A stretch of 64,000 bases of DNA from Tessaracoccus caeni (GTDB lineage Bacteria; Actinomycetota; Actinomycetes; Propionibacteriales; Propionibacteriaceae): NCBI RefSeq assembly GCF_029211185.1, contig NZ_JARGDO010000010.1:1-64000 (forward strand), read 5' to 3'. Below the pieces are notes generated by a model that ran no database searches, was not told where the DNA came from, and was given only the letters and a program-made list of their open reading frames with translations. The position numbers and the translations under genes were made by a program. Positions 25,568 through 33,800 of the stretch are shown here, in pieces (position 1 is the first letter of the stretch; every line of letters starts with the position of its first letter).

Positions 25568-27105
25568 CCATCGGTGAGGCGGTCGGGTCGGGGGCCGCCG
25601 ACTCCTGGGAGCGGCTGCATCCTCGTACCGTCGCGGTGACCGCTCTCACGATGGTCGGGATCGTGGCGGTGGGCGGCGGCGGGGCTGCCATTGCCGTTGC
25701 GGCCGCAACCTCGTTGGGCGTCGCACTGATGTGGGTGCTGCCTGCGGCGGTGCTGCTGTTCGTCGTCGTGACGGGGTACGACCTGTTGCGCGTGCGGCAC
25801 ACTCGCTACCGCGTCACACCCGAACGGCTGGAGCTGGAGACGGGTCTCTGGTTCCGGAGCCGCCGCTCGCTCGCCCGCGAACGGATCCGCTCGGTGGACC
25901 TGACCGCCGACCCGGTGTCGCGAATGCTCGGGCTGGTCCGGGTGAAAGCCGGTACGGGCGAGACCGGCGGTGGCGAGGGCTCGACGACGGAGAGATCCAT
26001 CGATCTGGACTCGCTCTCCCGTGCGGCCGGCGAACGACTGCGGGTCGAGCTGCTGCGTCGCGACGGGGCCGCCCCGTCCGATGGGACGGAGCCCGTCGAC
26101 GAGCGGCTGGCGACCTGGCGGCCGGGATGGCTGCGCTACGCACCGTTGTCGTTTGTCACCCCGGCCCTCGCCGTCGGCCTGGCCGGCGGCATCTTTCAGG
26201 TGGCCGAGTGGTTCGGCATGGCGCGGGTGCCGGTGGAGATGGTGGCGGGGCTGATCGCGCGCCATGGCCCTTGGCTCGTGCTCGGACTTGGCCTGGTGGG
26301 CTTCCTCCTGATCGGGGCCTTGGGAAGTCTGTTGTTACAGGCGGAGTCCTCGTGGGGGCACCGGCTGGACCGGGAGCCGGGCGGCACCTTGCGGGTGCGG
26401 CGAGGCCTGCTGGTCAGCCGCTCGTTGAGCCTGGAGGAACAGCGGATTCGCGGCGTCGAAATCGTGGAGCCACTCGGCGTCAGGATGGCGGGCGCTGCCC
26501 GGCTCGACGTGATCGCGATCGGGCTGAAGAGCGCCGACTCGGCCAGTGACCTCACCACGCTGGTACCCGCAGCACCCCGACAGGTTGCGTGGGTCACGGC
26601 GGACGCAGTGGCCGGCCCCGTCGACGCCGTCGGCCTTCTCCCGCATCCGCTCGCGGCTCGGAACCGGCGACTGCGCCGGGCGGGCATCGCGACCCTCGCG
26701 CTCGCCGCGGTCGTGTTCGGCGTGCACCTGCTCTGGTCACCTCCGCTGTCCTGGTCTCTGTTGACGATCGGTGTCGCCGTGTTTCTGGCGACCTGGGCGT
26801 GGTGGAGTGCGTTCGACGCCTACGCCTCGCTGGGGCACACGCTCGACGGCGAGTACCTGGTGACCCGCCACGGCACCCTCCGGCGCGCGACGGTGCGGCT
26901 CCGTCGCTCAGGAATCGTCGGGTGGCGGATCCGGCAGTCCTTCTTCCAGCGCCGACTGGGGCTGGTCACCGTCGAGGCGACCACCGCGGCGGGACGCGGT
27001 CACTACGTGATCATCGATGCGGCCCAGGACGAAGGCGTCGACTTCGCCGCGATGGCGACCCCGGGCCTGCTCGACGCCTTCCTCGACTCGCGTCTTGACG
27101 CGTGA
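25564..27105 (+). CDS. Bacterial PH-domain membrane protein, YdbT-like
   Basis: The 513-residue protein has three bPH2 units: YRVTPERLELETGLWFRSRRSLARERIRSVDLTADPVSRMLGLV, a second around residue 285 (LRVRRGLLVSRSLSLEEQRIRGVEIVEPLGVRM) and a third around 420 (LDGEYLVTRHGTLRRATVRLRRSGIVGWRIRQSFFQRRLGLV). Pairs of membrane segments sit between them. It is translated with the smaller PH protein. Three PH units and paired segments are usual for the family. Confidence 0.85.
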   Translation: MTIGEAVGSGAADSWERLHPRTVAVTALTMVGIVAVGGGGAAIAVAAATSLGVALMWVLPAAVLLFVVVTGYDLLRVRHTRYRVTPERLELETGLWFRSRRSLARERIRSVDLTADPVSRMLGLVRVKAGTGETGGGEGSTTERSIDLDSLSRAAGERLRVELLRRDGAAPSDGTEPVDERLATWRPGWLRYAPLSFVTPALAVGLAGGIFQVAEWFGMARVPVEMVAGLIARHGPWLVLGLGLVGFLLIGALGSLLLQAESSWGHRLDREPGGTLRVRRGLLVSRSLSLEEQRIRGVEIVEPLGVRMAGAARLDVIAIGLKSADSASDLTTLVPAAPRQVAWVTADAVAGPVDAVGLLPHPLAARNRRLRRAGIATLALAAVVFGVHLLWSPPLSWSLLTIGVAVFLATWAWWSAFDAYASLGHTLDGEYLVTRHGTLRRATVRLRRSGIVGWRIRQSFFQRRLGLVTVEATTAAGRGHYVIIDAAQDEGVDFAAMATPGLLDAFLDSRLDA

Positions 27106-27180
27106 TCCCGTCGCGTCGACAACAAACATCCAGTCGTGCGAGGCTTCAGTTCTTGCGAATGTCGCGGGACATCGCGAGGG

Positions 27181-27720
27181 TCATGAGCTGAACGTCACCT
27201 CCGGGAAGTCGACGGGCACGTCCAGCGAGATGTTGATGTAGTTGGTGAACAGGTTGAGCGCCACCTGCGCGATGGTCTCGACGATCTGCTCGTCGCTCCA
27301 CCCGTGCTCGCGGAGCGTGGCGACGCTGTCGGCGTCGACGGCCCCGCGGTTCTCGACGAGCAGGACCGCGAACTCAAGCAGCGCCTGGACGCGAGGGTCG
27401 TTCGACTGGGCCTGCTGGGCGGCGGCCAGATCATCGGCGGCGAGACCGGCGTTCGTGCCGAGGACGGTGTGAGCGGCGAGGCAGTAGTGGCAGCGGTTCC
27501 GGTCGGCGACGGCGACGGCGATCTGCTCGGTCAAGGCGGCGCCGAGCGATCCGGTGGAGAAAGCGCCGAAGGCCGCCCACATCGACTGGAGTGCGGCTGG
27601 AGAGTTCGCCACCGCGCGGAACATGTTGGGCACGCCGCCGAAGGCGCCCTCGATCTTCGTGAGCAGCGGCTTGACCTTGGTGTCGGCCTGGGTGGGATCG
27701 ATGAGCGGTACGCGGGACAT
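27181..27720 (-). CDS. Carboxymuconolactone decarboxylase / AhpD-like protein
   Basis: From the ATG at 27720 (AAGGAGAAC upstream) the protein has 179 residues. The AhpD-type active site RCHYCLAAHT gives C77-x-x-C80-x-x-x-H84. Members act as peroxide-reducing thiol proteins or related enzymes. The gene diverges from an AraC regulator, a frequent arrangement for AhpD-like proteins induced by oxidants or electrophiles. A longer start at 27780 would overlap the regulator's promoter and is rejected. Confidence 0.88.
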   Translation of the reverse strand: MSRVPLIDPTQADTKVKPLLTKIEGAFGGVPNMFRAVANSPAALQSMWAAFGAFSTGSLGAALTEQIAVAVADRNRCHYCLAAHTVLGTNAGLAADDLAAAQQAQSNDPRVQALLEFAVLLVENRGAVDADSVATLREHGWSDEQIVETIAQVALNLFTNYINISLDVPVDFPEVTFSS

Positions 27721-27828
27721 GACGGTTCTCCTTCGGTGGGATCGGTGCCTGGGTGGCTGTGTGATCCACTTTGCCTGCATCTGGTGGAGGATTCGCGTCT
27801 TTTAATCCGTGATACTTGTCTGATCGTC

Positions 27829-27834
27829 TAGAGT
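27829..27834 (+). promoter_or_regulatory. -10 box of a probable leaderless promoter
   Basis: TAGAGT at 27829-27834 is followed by TGGCGC and the ATG at 27841. The spacing and the TGGCGC are the same as at 7451. No ribosome binding site is present. Confidence 0.4.
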
Positions 27835-27840
27835 TGGCGC

Positions 27841-28683
27841 ATGTCGGCCATCGATCGTCTCGACGCGGTGCTGGAGCGCTTCTCCGTCCGCGCTCAGCAG
27901 TTCCACCTCGGAGGGCTCTGTGAGGTGCGGCGGTTCGAGGCCGAACCGGGCAGAGGTTTCCTGCACATCCTGCGCGCGGGCAGCCTCGTCGTCGCCGACG
28001 GTGCCGACCGCACGCAGCGCCTCGTCTCCGAGCCGAGCCTGCTGTTCTACCCGCGACCCAGTGAGCACATCTTCCACGGTGCACCGGATCTGGGGATCGA
28101 TCTGGCGTGCGCCACGCTCGACTTCGACGGCGGCGACGATCATCCGCTCGTGCGCGCCCTGCCGGACGTGATGACGGTGCCATTGCGCGAGGTTGCCGGC
28201 ATCGAGGGGGCCTTGGATCTGCTATTTGCAGAGATCGACGAGTTTCGCTGCGGGCGGCGTCACATCGTCGACCGATTGTTCGAGATCGTGCTCCTGAAGC
28301 TGTTGCGCTGGCTGCTCGACCACCCTGGAGAGCTCAAGCTTCATCCTGGCTTGATCACAGGGCTGTCGGATCCCGCCATCGCTCGTGCAATGGTGGCGAT
28401 GCACGAGGATCCCGGACGGGCTTGGACGCTGGATCTGCTCGCCCGGAGCGCGGCTATGTCGCGCAGCGCCTTCGCCGCTCGCTTCCGCGAACTCGTCGGC
28501 ACCACGCCTCACGACTACCTGACCGCCTGGCGCCTGACCGTCGGGCGGCAGATGCTCCGAGCGGGGCGCCCGGTCGCCCAGGTAGCGGCCGATCTCGGAT
28601 ATACGAACAGCTCCTTCTCCCGGGTCTTCGCCCAGCGACATGGTCTCTCGCCCCGTGCCTGGGTCGACGCGCACCGCAGATAG
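27841..28683 (+). CDS. AraC-family transcriptional regulator
   Basis: The 280-residue protein has an N-terminal cupin-6 type domain (residues 1-170: FLHILRAGSLVVADGADR, LLFYPRPSEHIFHG) and the paired C-terminal HTH (DLLARSAAMSRSAFAARFRELVGTTPHDYLTAWRL and VAQVAADLGYTNSSFSRVFAQRHGLSPRAW). It probably controls the divergent AhpD-like gene. Such regulators commonly sense small organic compounds. Confidence 0.88.
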   Translation: MSAIDRLDAVLERFSVRAQQFHLGGLCEVRRFEAEPGRGFLHILRAGSLVVADGADRTQRLVSEPSLLFYPRPSEHIFHGAPDLGIDLACATLDFDGGDDHPLVRALPDVMTVPLREVAGIEGALDLLFAEIDEFRCGRRHIVDRLFEIVLLKLLRWLLDHPGELKLHPGLITGLSDPAIARAMVAMHEDPGRAWTLDLLARSAAMSRSAFAARFRELVGTTPHDYLTAWRLTVGRQMLRAGRPVAQVAADLGYTNSSFSRVFAQRHGLSPRAWVDAHRR

Positions 28684-28701
28684 CGGGCGGGTCACGACTG
28701 T

Positions 28702-28707
28702 TAGGGT
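28702..28707 (+). promoter_or_regulatory. -10 box of a probable leaderless promoter
   Basis: TTAGGGTTCGATCATG puts TAGGGT six bases before the ATG at 28714. No Shine-Dalgarno sequence precedes the start. Confidence 0.45.
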
Positions 28708-28713
28708 TCGATC

Positions 28714-29163
28714 ATGCCCAGTCCCTCTGCCGTTCTTTTTCCGTCTGCTCGACCGTGCGATGACGTTGAAAGAGAACTCATCGAGGTGGCCCGGGCGGCC
28801 GTCGATGAGAACACGGATGCCGGCCCAGACGGCGATGGCGTTCATACGATGGGCGCCGCGGTCCGCTGCGCGGACGGACGGATGTTCGCCGGGATCAACC
28901 TCTATCACTTCACTGGCGGGCCCTGCGCCGAACTCGTCGCGCTGGGGGCCGCGCGCGCTGCCGGTGGACGAGAGTTCACCCATATCGTCGCCGTCGGCAA
29001 CCAAGGCCGTGGAGTGTGCAATCCATGCGGCCGGGACCGCCAGGTGTTCGTCGATTACTGCCCCGAGATGCGGGTGATCTTCTCTACGCCTGAAGGCGTG
29101 CGAAGCATCCTTGCCGCCGATCTGTTGCCCCTGTCCTACGCTCGCCCCGCGCAGCTAGCGTGA
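28714..29163 (+). CDS. Cytidine/blasticidin-type deaminase with altered zinc motif
   Basis: The 149-residue protein has the deaminase fold with HTMGAAVRCADGRMFAGINLYHFTGGPCAELVALG, where C71-A-E73 supplies the first zinc ligand and the catalytic glutamate. The second motif reads GVCNPCGRDRQVFVDY (100-115). The usual form is PCGxCRQ; here the second cysteine is Asp108, and there is instead a cysteine at 102 giving C102-N-P-C105. The zinc site is therefore either damaged or shifted. The closest known group is the small blasticidin-S/cytidine deaminases. It is a lone gene with a leaderless-type promoter. Confidence 0.75.
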   Translation: MPSPSAVLFPSARPCDDVERELIEVARAAVDENTDAGPDGDGVHTMGAAVRCADGRMFAGINLYHFTGGPCAELVALGAARAAGGREFTHIVAVGNQGRGVCNPCGRDRQVFVDYCPEMRVIFSTPEGVRSILAADLLPLSYARPAQLA

Positions 29164-29237
29164 CAGAGGCGCTGCTTGCTGCTGAGCGTCGCGCCAACGC
29201 GCTGTGGTTGAGGCGTTCGGACTGATATCGAATGAAT

Positions 29238-29258
29238 TGTGACCGCAGCGCGGTCACA
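29238..29258. terminator. Short hairpin after the deaminase gene
   Basis: TGTGACCG (29238-29245) and CGGTCACA (29251-29258) form an 8-bp stem with a 5-base loop. There is no T-run. It may stop or protect the deaminase transcript. Confidence 0.4.
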
Positions 29259-29275
29259 GTCGGGGGAGAGCGATG

Positions 29276-29344
29276 CATAACGCTGGCTGAGCGGGGGTGA
29301 TCTGTGCAATACGTACAGATCACCCCCGCTCAGCCAGCGTTATG
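29276..29344. repeat. Perfect 30-bp inverted repeat with 9-base loop
   Basis: The arms 29276-29305 and 29315-29344 are exact complements (CATAACGCTGGCTGAGCGGG... and its mirror) around GCAATACGT. It lies between the convergent deaminase and nuclease genes. Thirty perfect pairs with no T-run is longer than usual for a terminator. A palindromic mobile sequence is the alternative. Confidence 0.85.
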
Positions 29345-29382
29345 TTCGCCATGCCGAGTAGCACGGCGGTGCGGCCACGTTC

Positions 29383-30423
29383 TCAAGGCTGCTCGTCCTC
29401 GTGGGTGGACTGCTCCGCCGCGACGATCTCGCGCTCGATCTGCGTTGCCAGCTGTTCTTCGGTGGGGAGATACAGCTGGTACCGGGAAGCATGGATGGCT
29501 GTGTTGTCGACGGGCAGTGAGTAGCGAACGACGGTGTCGTTCTTGTCGGCGCAGAGCAGGATGCCGACCGTCGGATTCATCTCGGACGTCTTCTCGTTGC
29601 GGTCGAAGTAGTTGACGTACATCTGGAGCTGGCCGATGTCGTGGTGGGTCAACTTGCCCGACTTCAGTTCCACGATCACGAAGCACCGGAGCAGCCAGTT
29701 GTAGAACACGAGATCAGCGAAGAACTCGTCGTCTTCCAACAGGATGCGGCGTTGCCGCGCGACGAAGGCGAAGCCGTTCCCGAGTTCGAGAAGGAAGTCT
29801 TGAAGGTGCGTGATCAGAGCCGTCTCGAGATCGCGTTCGTAGTAGGAGGCCTGGGGTTTGAGGCCGACGAACTCAAGCATCATCGGATCCTTGATGATCT
29901 CTTCCGGGCGTTCGGGCACACGCTCGCCGTGAGCGACGGCCAAGACGGACTCCTTGTCGCTGGAGGCGAGCAGGCGCTCGTACAACATGGAGTTGACTTG
30001 GCGTTCTGTCTCGCGGCCGGTCCAGCTGTTGCGGATGGACTCAGCTTCGTAGAAGCCGCGCTTGTCGGGATCCTCGATACGAATGAGGGTGCGGTGTTGG
30101 TACCAGTTCAATTCGGAACGCACTGCGTTCCACATTGGGTAACGCTGGTAGAACTGCCGCGCGTACCTCAGCTGACGAGGCGAGAAGCCGCTGCCGAACT
30201 CTGGTTGGATCTGGCGCGCGAGGTCTTCGATCAGTGCCGCGCCATACGGTGCTCGCCGCAGACCGTCTTGTTCCTCCTCGAAGATGCGTTGGCCGAGTCG
30301 CCAGTAAGTGACCACGCGATGGTGGTCGACGCTGCGAACGGCTTCTGCGCGCCCGGTCAGGATGATGTGCCTGACATCCTTGACCAGGACGTCGAGGCGG
30401 TCGGGATTAGAGACCTCTGACAT
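29383..30423 (-). CDS. DUF1016 / YhcG-type PD-(D/E)XK nuclease
   Basis: The 346-residue protein has the DUF1016 N-terminal helical domain (VVTYWRLGQRIFEEEQ, FSPRQLRYARQFYQRYP) and a C-terminal nuclease core with FFADLVFYNWLLRCFVIVELKSGKLTHHDIGQLQMYVNYF. D and the E-x-K of VELKSG are the metal-binding residues of the PD-(D/E)XK fold. Homologues occur alone or in restriction and defence loci. Here no methylase or other restriction gene is adjacent. The ATG at 30423 follows GAAGGAGGAAG. A mobile origin is likely but not shown. Confidence 0.88.
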   Translation of the reverse strand: MSEVSNPDRLDVLVKDVRHIILTGRAEAVRSVDHHRVVTYWRLGQRIFEEEQDGLRRAPYGAALIEDLARQIQPEFGSGFSPRQLRYARQFYQRYPMWNAVRSELNWYQHRTLIRIEDPDKRGFYEAESIRNSWTGRETERQVNSMLYERLLASSDKESVLAVAHGERVPERPEEIIKDPMMLEFVGLKPQASYYERDLETALITHLQDFLLELGNGFAFVARQRRILLEDDEFFADLVFYNWLLRCFVIVELKSGKLTHHDIGQLQMYVNYFDRNEKTSEMNPTVGILLCADKNDTVVRYSLPVDNTAIHASRYQLYLPTEEQLATQIEREIVAAEQSTHEDEQP

Positions 30424-30508
30424 TGGACTTCCTCCTTCGCGGGCGGTTGGGGCTACACCGGTTCTGCCACGGAAGTCACGCTAGATGTGGGGTCTGACAT
30501 TTTGGATT

Positions 30509-30543
30509 CGGGGGAGCCCGGCCGAGGTGGCCGGGCTCCCCCG
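30509..30543. terminator. Strong hairpin after rtcB
   Basis: CGGGGGAGCCCGGCC (30509-30523) and GGCCGGGCTCCCCCG (30529-30543) pair perfectly around a 5-base loop, four bases after the rtcB stop. There is no T-run, which is common for actinobacterial terminators. Confidence 0.65.
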
Positions 30544-30547
30544 ATGC

Positions 30548-31768
30548 TTATCCCTTCACGCAGAGGATCGTGGTGAGGCGGGCCTCGATGGCGACGAGGT
30601 CGGACTGGTTGGCCATCACCTCGTTCAGATCCTTGTAGGCCGCCGGGATCTCGTCGAGCACCCCGCCGTCCTTGCGGCACTCGACACCAGCGGTCTGCGC
30701 GGCGAGGTCGGCGATCGTGAACTCGCGCTTGGCGCGAGCACGCGACATCCGACGACCGGCGCCGTGCGACGCCGACTGGAACGACTCCTCCGAGCCCAGG
30801 CCCGAGACGATGAACGACCCCGTGCCCATCGAGCCGGGGATGATCCCCAACTGGCCCGTGCGGGCCGAGATGGCGCCCTTGCGCGTCACCACCAGGTCGA
30901 GACCGTCGTGGACCTCCTCCGACACGTAGTTGTGGTGGCACTGGATGGGCTCGTCGAACGCGATCTGCGGGAAATGGGTCCGCAGCACGTCGGTGAGCAG
31001 CGCCAGCATCACGTGCCGGTTGAGCAGGGCGTAGTCCTGGGCCCAGTACAGGTCGTGCAGGTAGTCGTCCCACTCGGGCAGCACGCGGCCGGCCTCGTCG
31101 CGGTGCAGGAACACCGCCAGATCGCGATCGGGCAGATCGGTGTTCCAGTCCAACGTCTTGGCCTTGAGGATGTGGCGCTCCGCGATCTCCTTGCCGATGT
31201 TGCGCGACCCGGAGTGCAGCGTCAGCCACACCTGGTCGTCGGCGTCGGTGCACAGCTCGATGAAGTGGTTGCCGCCACCCAGCGTGCCGCACTGCGAGCG
31301 CGCCTTCGAGCCGCGTTCCTGCACCCGGTCGGCGCGGAGCTCGTCGAAGCGACCGAACAGGGCGTCGAAGCGAGCCTTGAGCGGTCCGCGACGGGCGGTC
31401 TCGGCGATCCCGTCGTGCCCGCGGAAGCCGACGGGCACCGCCTCCTCGAATGCCCAGCGGAGATCGCCCAGGTCGTCGGGGAGGTCGGCGGCGGTCAGGC
31501 TGGTGCGCACGGCCCCCATCCCGCAGCCGATGTCCACCCCGACGGCGGACGGTGAGACGGCATTGCGCATGGCGATCACCGAGCCGACGGTCGCACCCTT
31601 GCCCAGGTGCACGTCGGGCATGGCGCGCACGCCGTGCACCCACGGCAGCTTGGAGATGTTGCGGAGCTGGTCGAGGGCGGCGTGCTCGATCTCGTGCTCG
31701 GGCGCCCAGACATAGGTGGGGGCCACCGCTCCGCGCAGAGCGAAGGGGAGTCCTCGTGCGTTGACCAT
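30548..31768 (-). CDS. rtcB: RtcB-family RNA-splicing ligase
   Basis: From the ATG at 31768 (AAAGGACC upstream) the protein has 406 residues. It shows VGVDIGCGMGAVRT (metal-binding cysteine), QCGTLGGGNHFIEL, TLHSGSRNIGKEIA, CHHNYVSEE and FQSASHGAGRRMSR, the GTP and Mn2+ binding motifs of RtcB; the HGAGR histidine forms the GMP adduct. RtcB joins 2',3'-cyclic phosphate or 3'-phosphate ends to 5'-OH ends, repairing cleaved tRNA or rRNA. The gene lies 200 bases after an HNH gene on the same strand, with a structured spacer between them. Confidence 0.93.
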   Translation of the reverse strand: MVNARGLPFALRGAVAPTYVWAPEHEIEHAALDQLRNISKLPWVHGVRAMPDVHLGKGATVGSVIAMRNAVSPSAVGVDIGCGMGAVRTSLTAADLPDDLGDLRWAFEEAVPVGFRGHDGIAETARRGPLKARFDALFGRFDELRADRVQERGSKARSQCGTLGGGNHFIELCTDADDQVWLTLHSGSRNIGKEIAERHILKAKTLDWNTDLPDRDLAVFLHRDEAGRVLPEWDDYLHDLYWAQDYALLNRHVMLALLTDVLRTHFPQIAFDEPIQCHHNYVSEEVHDGLDLVVTRKGAISARTGQLGIIPGSMGTGSFIVSGLGSEESFQSASHGAGRRMSRARAKREFTIADLAAQTAGVECRKDGGVLDEIPAAYKDLNEVMANQSDLVAIEARLTTILCVKG

Positions 31769-31894
31769 GATCGGTCCTTTCGTGTTGGTGATGCGGTTGG
31801 CGACGACGTTCCTGGTTCCGGCGTCGTGTTCCGGATGGGGCCCGCTCCCGCCCGGCCGCGTTCCGGCGCTTCGCGCGGGCCCACGGCTTTTACG

Positions 31895-31964
31895 CCCACC
31901 AAACCCACTCGCGAACCCCATCCTCCACACGACTAGGCGTTCGGGTGCGAGTGGGGGTGGTGGG
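31895..31964 (-). other. Extended hairpin between the HNH gene and rtcB
   Basis: CCCACTCGCGAAC (31904-31916) pairs with GTTC (31939-31942) and GCGAGTGGG (31947-31955) with a 4-base bulge. An outer stem joins CCCACC (31895-31900) to GGTGGG (31959-31964). The structure begins directly after the HNH stop. It may end the HNH transcript or be a structured RNA. The rest of 31769-31894 shows nothing clear. Confidence 0.55.
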
Positions 31965-32525
31965 TCATTGACGGTGTTGGAGGCTGCGCCAGACCTCGGC
32001 CTGGACGCCGGCGTATTGGGTGACGTCGACGCGGGGATCCCACAGCAGCTTCATGCCGGCCTCTTCGGGGGTCCGGGCGGCCTTGAACTCGTTGCAGCCG
32101 CCGCAGGCTGCGACGAGGTTGCCCCAGGTCCACCCGCCGCCCCTGGAATCGGGGAGGACGTGGTCGACGGTGTTGGCGTAGTCACCGCAGTAGGCGCAGG
32201 TCCAGCCGTCGCGACGCAGCACGTCGAGGCGGCTGCAGCGGGTGTGCAGGTCGGGCGCCTTCCGGTGAGGGATGGTGACCCAGTAGTTGAGCCGCACGAT
32301 GATCGGCCACGCCATGTCGACGGTGCCCCCGGCGGAGCGGACGCGACGCGTCGGCTCCACCTTGAACGGGGAGTAGATGCCGTCGAGGATGCCAGAGACC
32401 GCGCTGGTCCAGTGCACCTCGCCTTTGACGTCGTAGTCGAGGCCGATGACGAACACGGTGTTCGTCCGGGATGGCTGAATCCCATGGGTGGGAAATGCCC
32501 TGCGGGTGTGCAGCATCGTCTTCAT
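31965..32525 (-). CDS. HNH endonuclease domain protein
   Basis: The 186-residue protein has about 95 residues of unassigned N-terminal sequence, then an HNH domain: RDGWTCAYCGDYANTVDHV and WGNLVAACGGCNEFKAARTP. C110/C113 and C141/C144 form the structural zinc site; D121-H122 and N136 are the catalytic motif. The C-terminus (TQYAGVQAEVWRSL) is conserved in look with standalone actinobacterial HNH proteins. It precedes rtcB on the same strand. A nuclease next to an RNA ligase could be a cut-and-repair pair, but HNH enzymes mostly cut DNA, so the link is speculative. Confidence 0.85.
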   Translation of the reverse strand: MKTMLHTRRAFPTHGIQPSRTNTVFVIGLDYDVKGEVHWTSAVSGILDGIYSPFKVEPTRRVRSAGGTVDMAWPIIVRLNYWVTIPHRKAPDLHTRCSRLDVLRRDGWTCAYCGDYANTVDHVLPDSRGGGWTWGNLVAACGGCNEFKAARTPEEAGMKLLWDPRVDVTQYAGVQAEVWRSLQHRQ

Positions 32526-32638
32526 GGGTGGCCTCCTTTCTGCTCTTTCTGGCTACGTGAAAACATGTGATTGCCTGTTTTGAGGCAAGGTGAATAAGCC
32601 GATCCCGAATTGTCGGATTTCGGCGGATAAGGACCAAC

Positions 32639-32674
32639 AAAAAGGCCCCTCGGGATGATGTTTCCCTCGGGGCC
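32639..32674 (-). terminator. Rho-independent terminator, minus strand
   Basis: GGCCCC..GGG (32644-32654) pairs with CCC..GGGGCC (32664-32674) with a 2x2 internal loop, and on the minus strand the stem is followed by TTTTT (32639-32643). It ends the short transcript that starts before 32886. Confidence 0.75.
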
Positions 32675-32715
32675 CTGGCCTTGCGCTGCCTGCAGCGTGA
32701 CGGTGCTGCGTGGCT

Positions 32716-32886
32716 TTAGGTCAGTAGTGGCCCCTGGCTCGGGGATTCGTCGCGGCGCGACGGCCGTGCGGAGACGGTAAACCAGTCCTGCGGGTGCAGG
32801 GGGCTTCGCGCGCCGCGCGGCAAGCCCGTCATCGGGCACGCCACGTACAGGCCCTCATGGCCCATCGTCTTGATGCCCTGTTTCAC
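32716..32886 (-). CDS. Small protein (56 aa) with own terminator
   Basis: GTG at 32886 is preceded by AAGGAG eight bases upstream, and the frame runs to TAA at 32716-32718. The product starts KQGIKTMGHEGLYVACPMTG and contains PLHPQDWFTVSARP. No family is recognised. The good ribosome site and the terminator 42 bases after the stop support a real gene. It is upstream of, and separated by that terminator from, the HNH-rtcB genes. Confidence 0.55.
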   Translation of the reverse strand: MKQGIKTMGHEGLYVACPMTGLPRGARSPLHPQDWFTVSARPSRRDESPSQGPLLT

Positions 32887-33048
32887 GGTTCCTGCTCCTT
32901 TGAGGCTGATTAACCGAATACACGATAACAGCCGCTTCTCGATATTGCCAAATGTGAGGTGTCGTCGGTGAATGGCGAGGATAAAAGAAGACGGTCCGCC
33001 CAGGGGGATACCCAGGGTGGACGGCTCAATGCTCGACAGATGGCTGGG

Positions 33049-33261
33049 CTATTCGTCGTCGGGAACCCAGCGCAGGATGTCGCCCACCTGGCAGTCGAGC
33101 GTGCGGCAGATGGCGTCCAGGGTGGAGAAGCGCACGGCCTTCGCGCGGCCGTTTTTCAAAACGGAGAGGTTGGCCGGCGTGATGCCGATGGCGTCGGCGA
33201 AGTCACCCACCGACCACTTCTTCTTGGCGAGTTCCACGTCCAGGTCGACGATGATGGCCAT
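33049..33261 (-). CDS. Small Xre-family HTH regulator
   Basis: The 70-residue protein is almost entirely one HTH: LAKKKWSVGDFADAIGITPANLSVLKNGRAKAVRFSTLDAICRTLDCQVGDILRW. This form, with the DILRWVPDDE end, is the usual partner of DUF2975 membrane proteins. ATG at 33261 shares a base with the stop of the upstream gene (TGATG). Confidence 0.92.
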   Translation of the reverse strand: MAIIVDLDVELAKKKWSVGDFADAIGITPANLSVLKNGRAKAVRFSTLDAICRTLDCQVGDILRWVPDDE

Positions 33262-33740
33262 CAGATCACCTCCTCGAGTTCGGCGCGAGCATCGGTGGCC
33301 TGGCGCAGCAGCGCTCGCATCACGGTCATCAGGAGCGCGAATGCCGCACCACCGAGGGTGAGGACGATCATCATGATGAACGGGGCGGGTGCGCCGGAGG
33401 TAGGTACGAAGACCATGATGCCGACGACGATCAGAGCCAAGGTTGTTGCGATGCCCGTGGCCCAGATGATCGCGTCCACCCATCGGAAGGCGCGCTCCGA
33501 GAACACGGAGCCTTGCTGTGCCATGCCGAGGAGTACCCACAGGGAGACCAGCACCGCCTCCACGCAGATGAACGCGACGAAGGCGCTTCCGACGTAGGGG
33601 ACCAGCACGTGGGAGAACTCGCGCGCGTACCGCAGCACGTCCATGGCCAGGCCCGGGATGGCGAAGAACTGCATCAGGAGCGCGAAGGCGAAGAAGATCG
33701 AGATCAAGACCTTGAGGACGACGGTAGTAACCTTGCTCAT
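33261..33740 (-). CDS. DUF2975 membrane protein
   Basis: From the ATG at 33740 the protein has 159 residues and four membrane segments (LISIFFAFALLMQFFAIPGLA, VGSAFVAFICVEAVLVSLWVLLG, IIWATGIATTLALIVVGIMVF, FIMMIVLTLGGAAFALLMTVM). The short GMAQQGSVFSERAFRWVDAI segment is typical of DUF2975. It is coupled to the Xre regulator; such pairs are thought to be membrane-linked regulatory modules. The start at 33785 adds an N-terminal tail without homology. Confidence 0.88.
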   Translation of the reverse strand: MSKVTTVVLKVLISIFFAFALLMQFFAIPGLAMDVLRYAREFSHVLVPYVGSAFVAFICVEAVLVSLWVLLGMAQQGSVFSERAFRWVDAIIWATGIATTLALIVVGIMVFVPTSGAPAPFIMMIVLTLGGAAFALLMTVMRALLRQATDARAELEEVI

Positions 33741-33800
33741 ACATCGATTATCGATGGATATATGTTGAAAATCAACAGAAATCATTTGAGAGACGATGGA

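Noticed and set aside
29238-29344. CRISPR repeat
   Set aside because: Only one long inverted repeat and one short hairpin are present, with no regularly spaced direct repeats.
31769-31964. tRNA-like gene upstream of rtcB
   Set aside because: A GGTTCG-like segment and stems exist, but no cloverleaf with acceptor, D and anticodon arms could be built.
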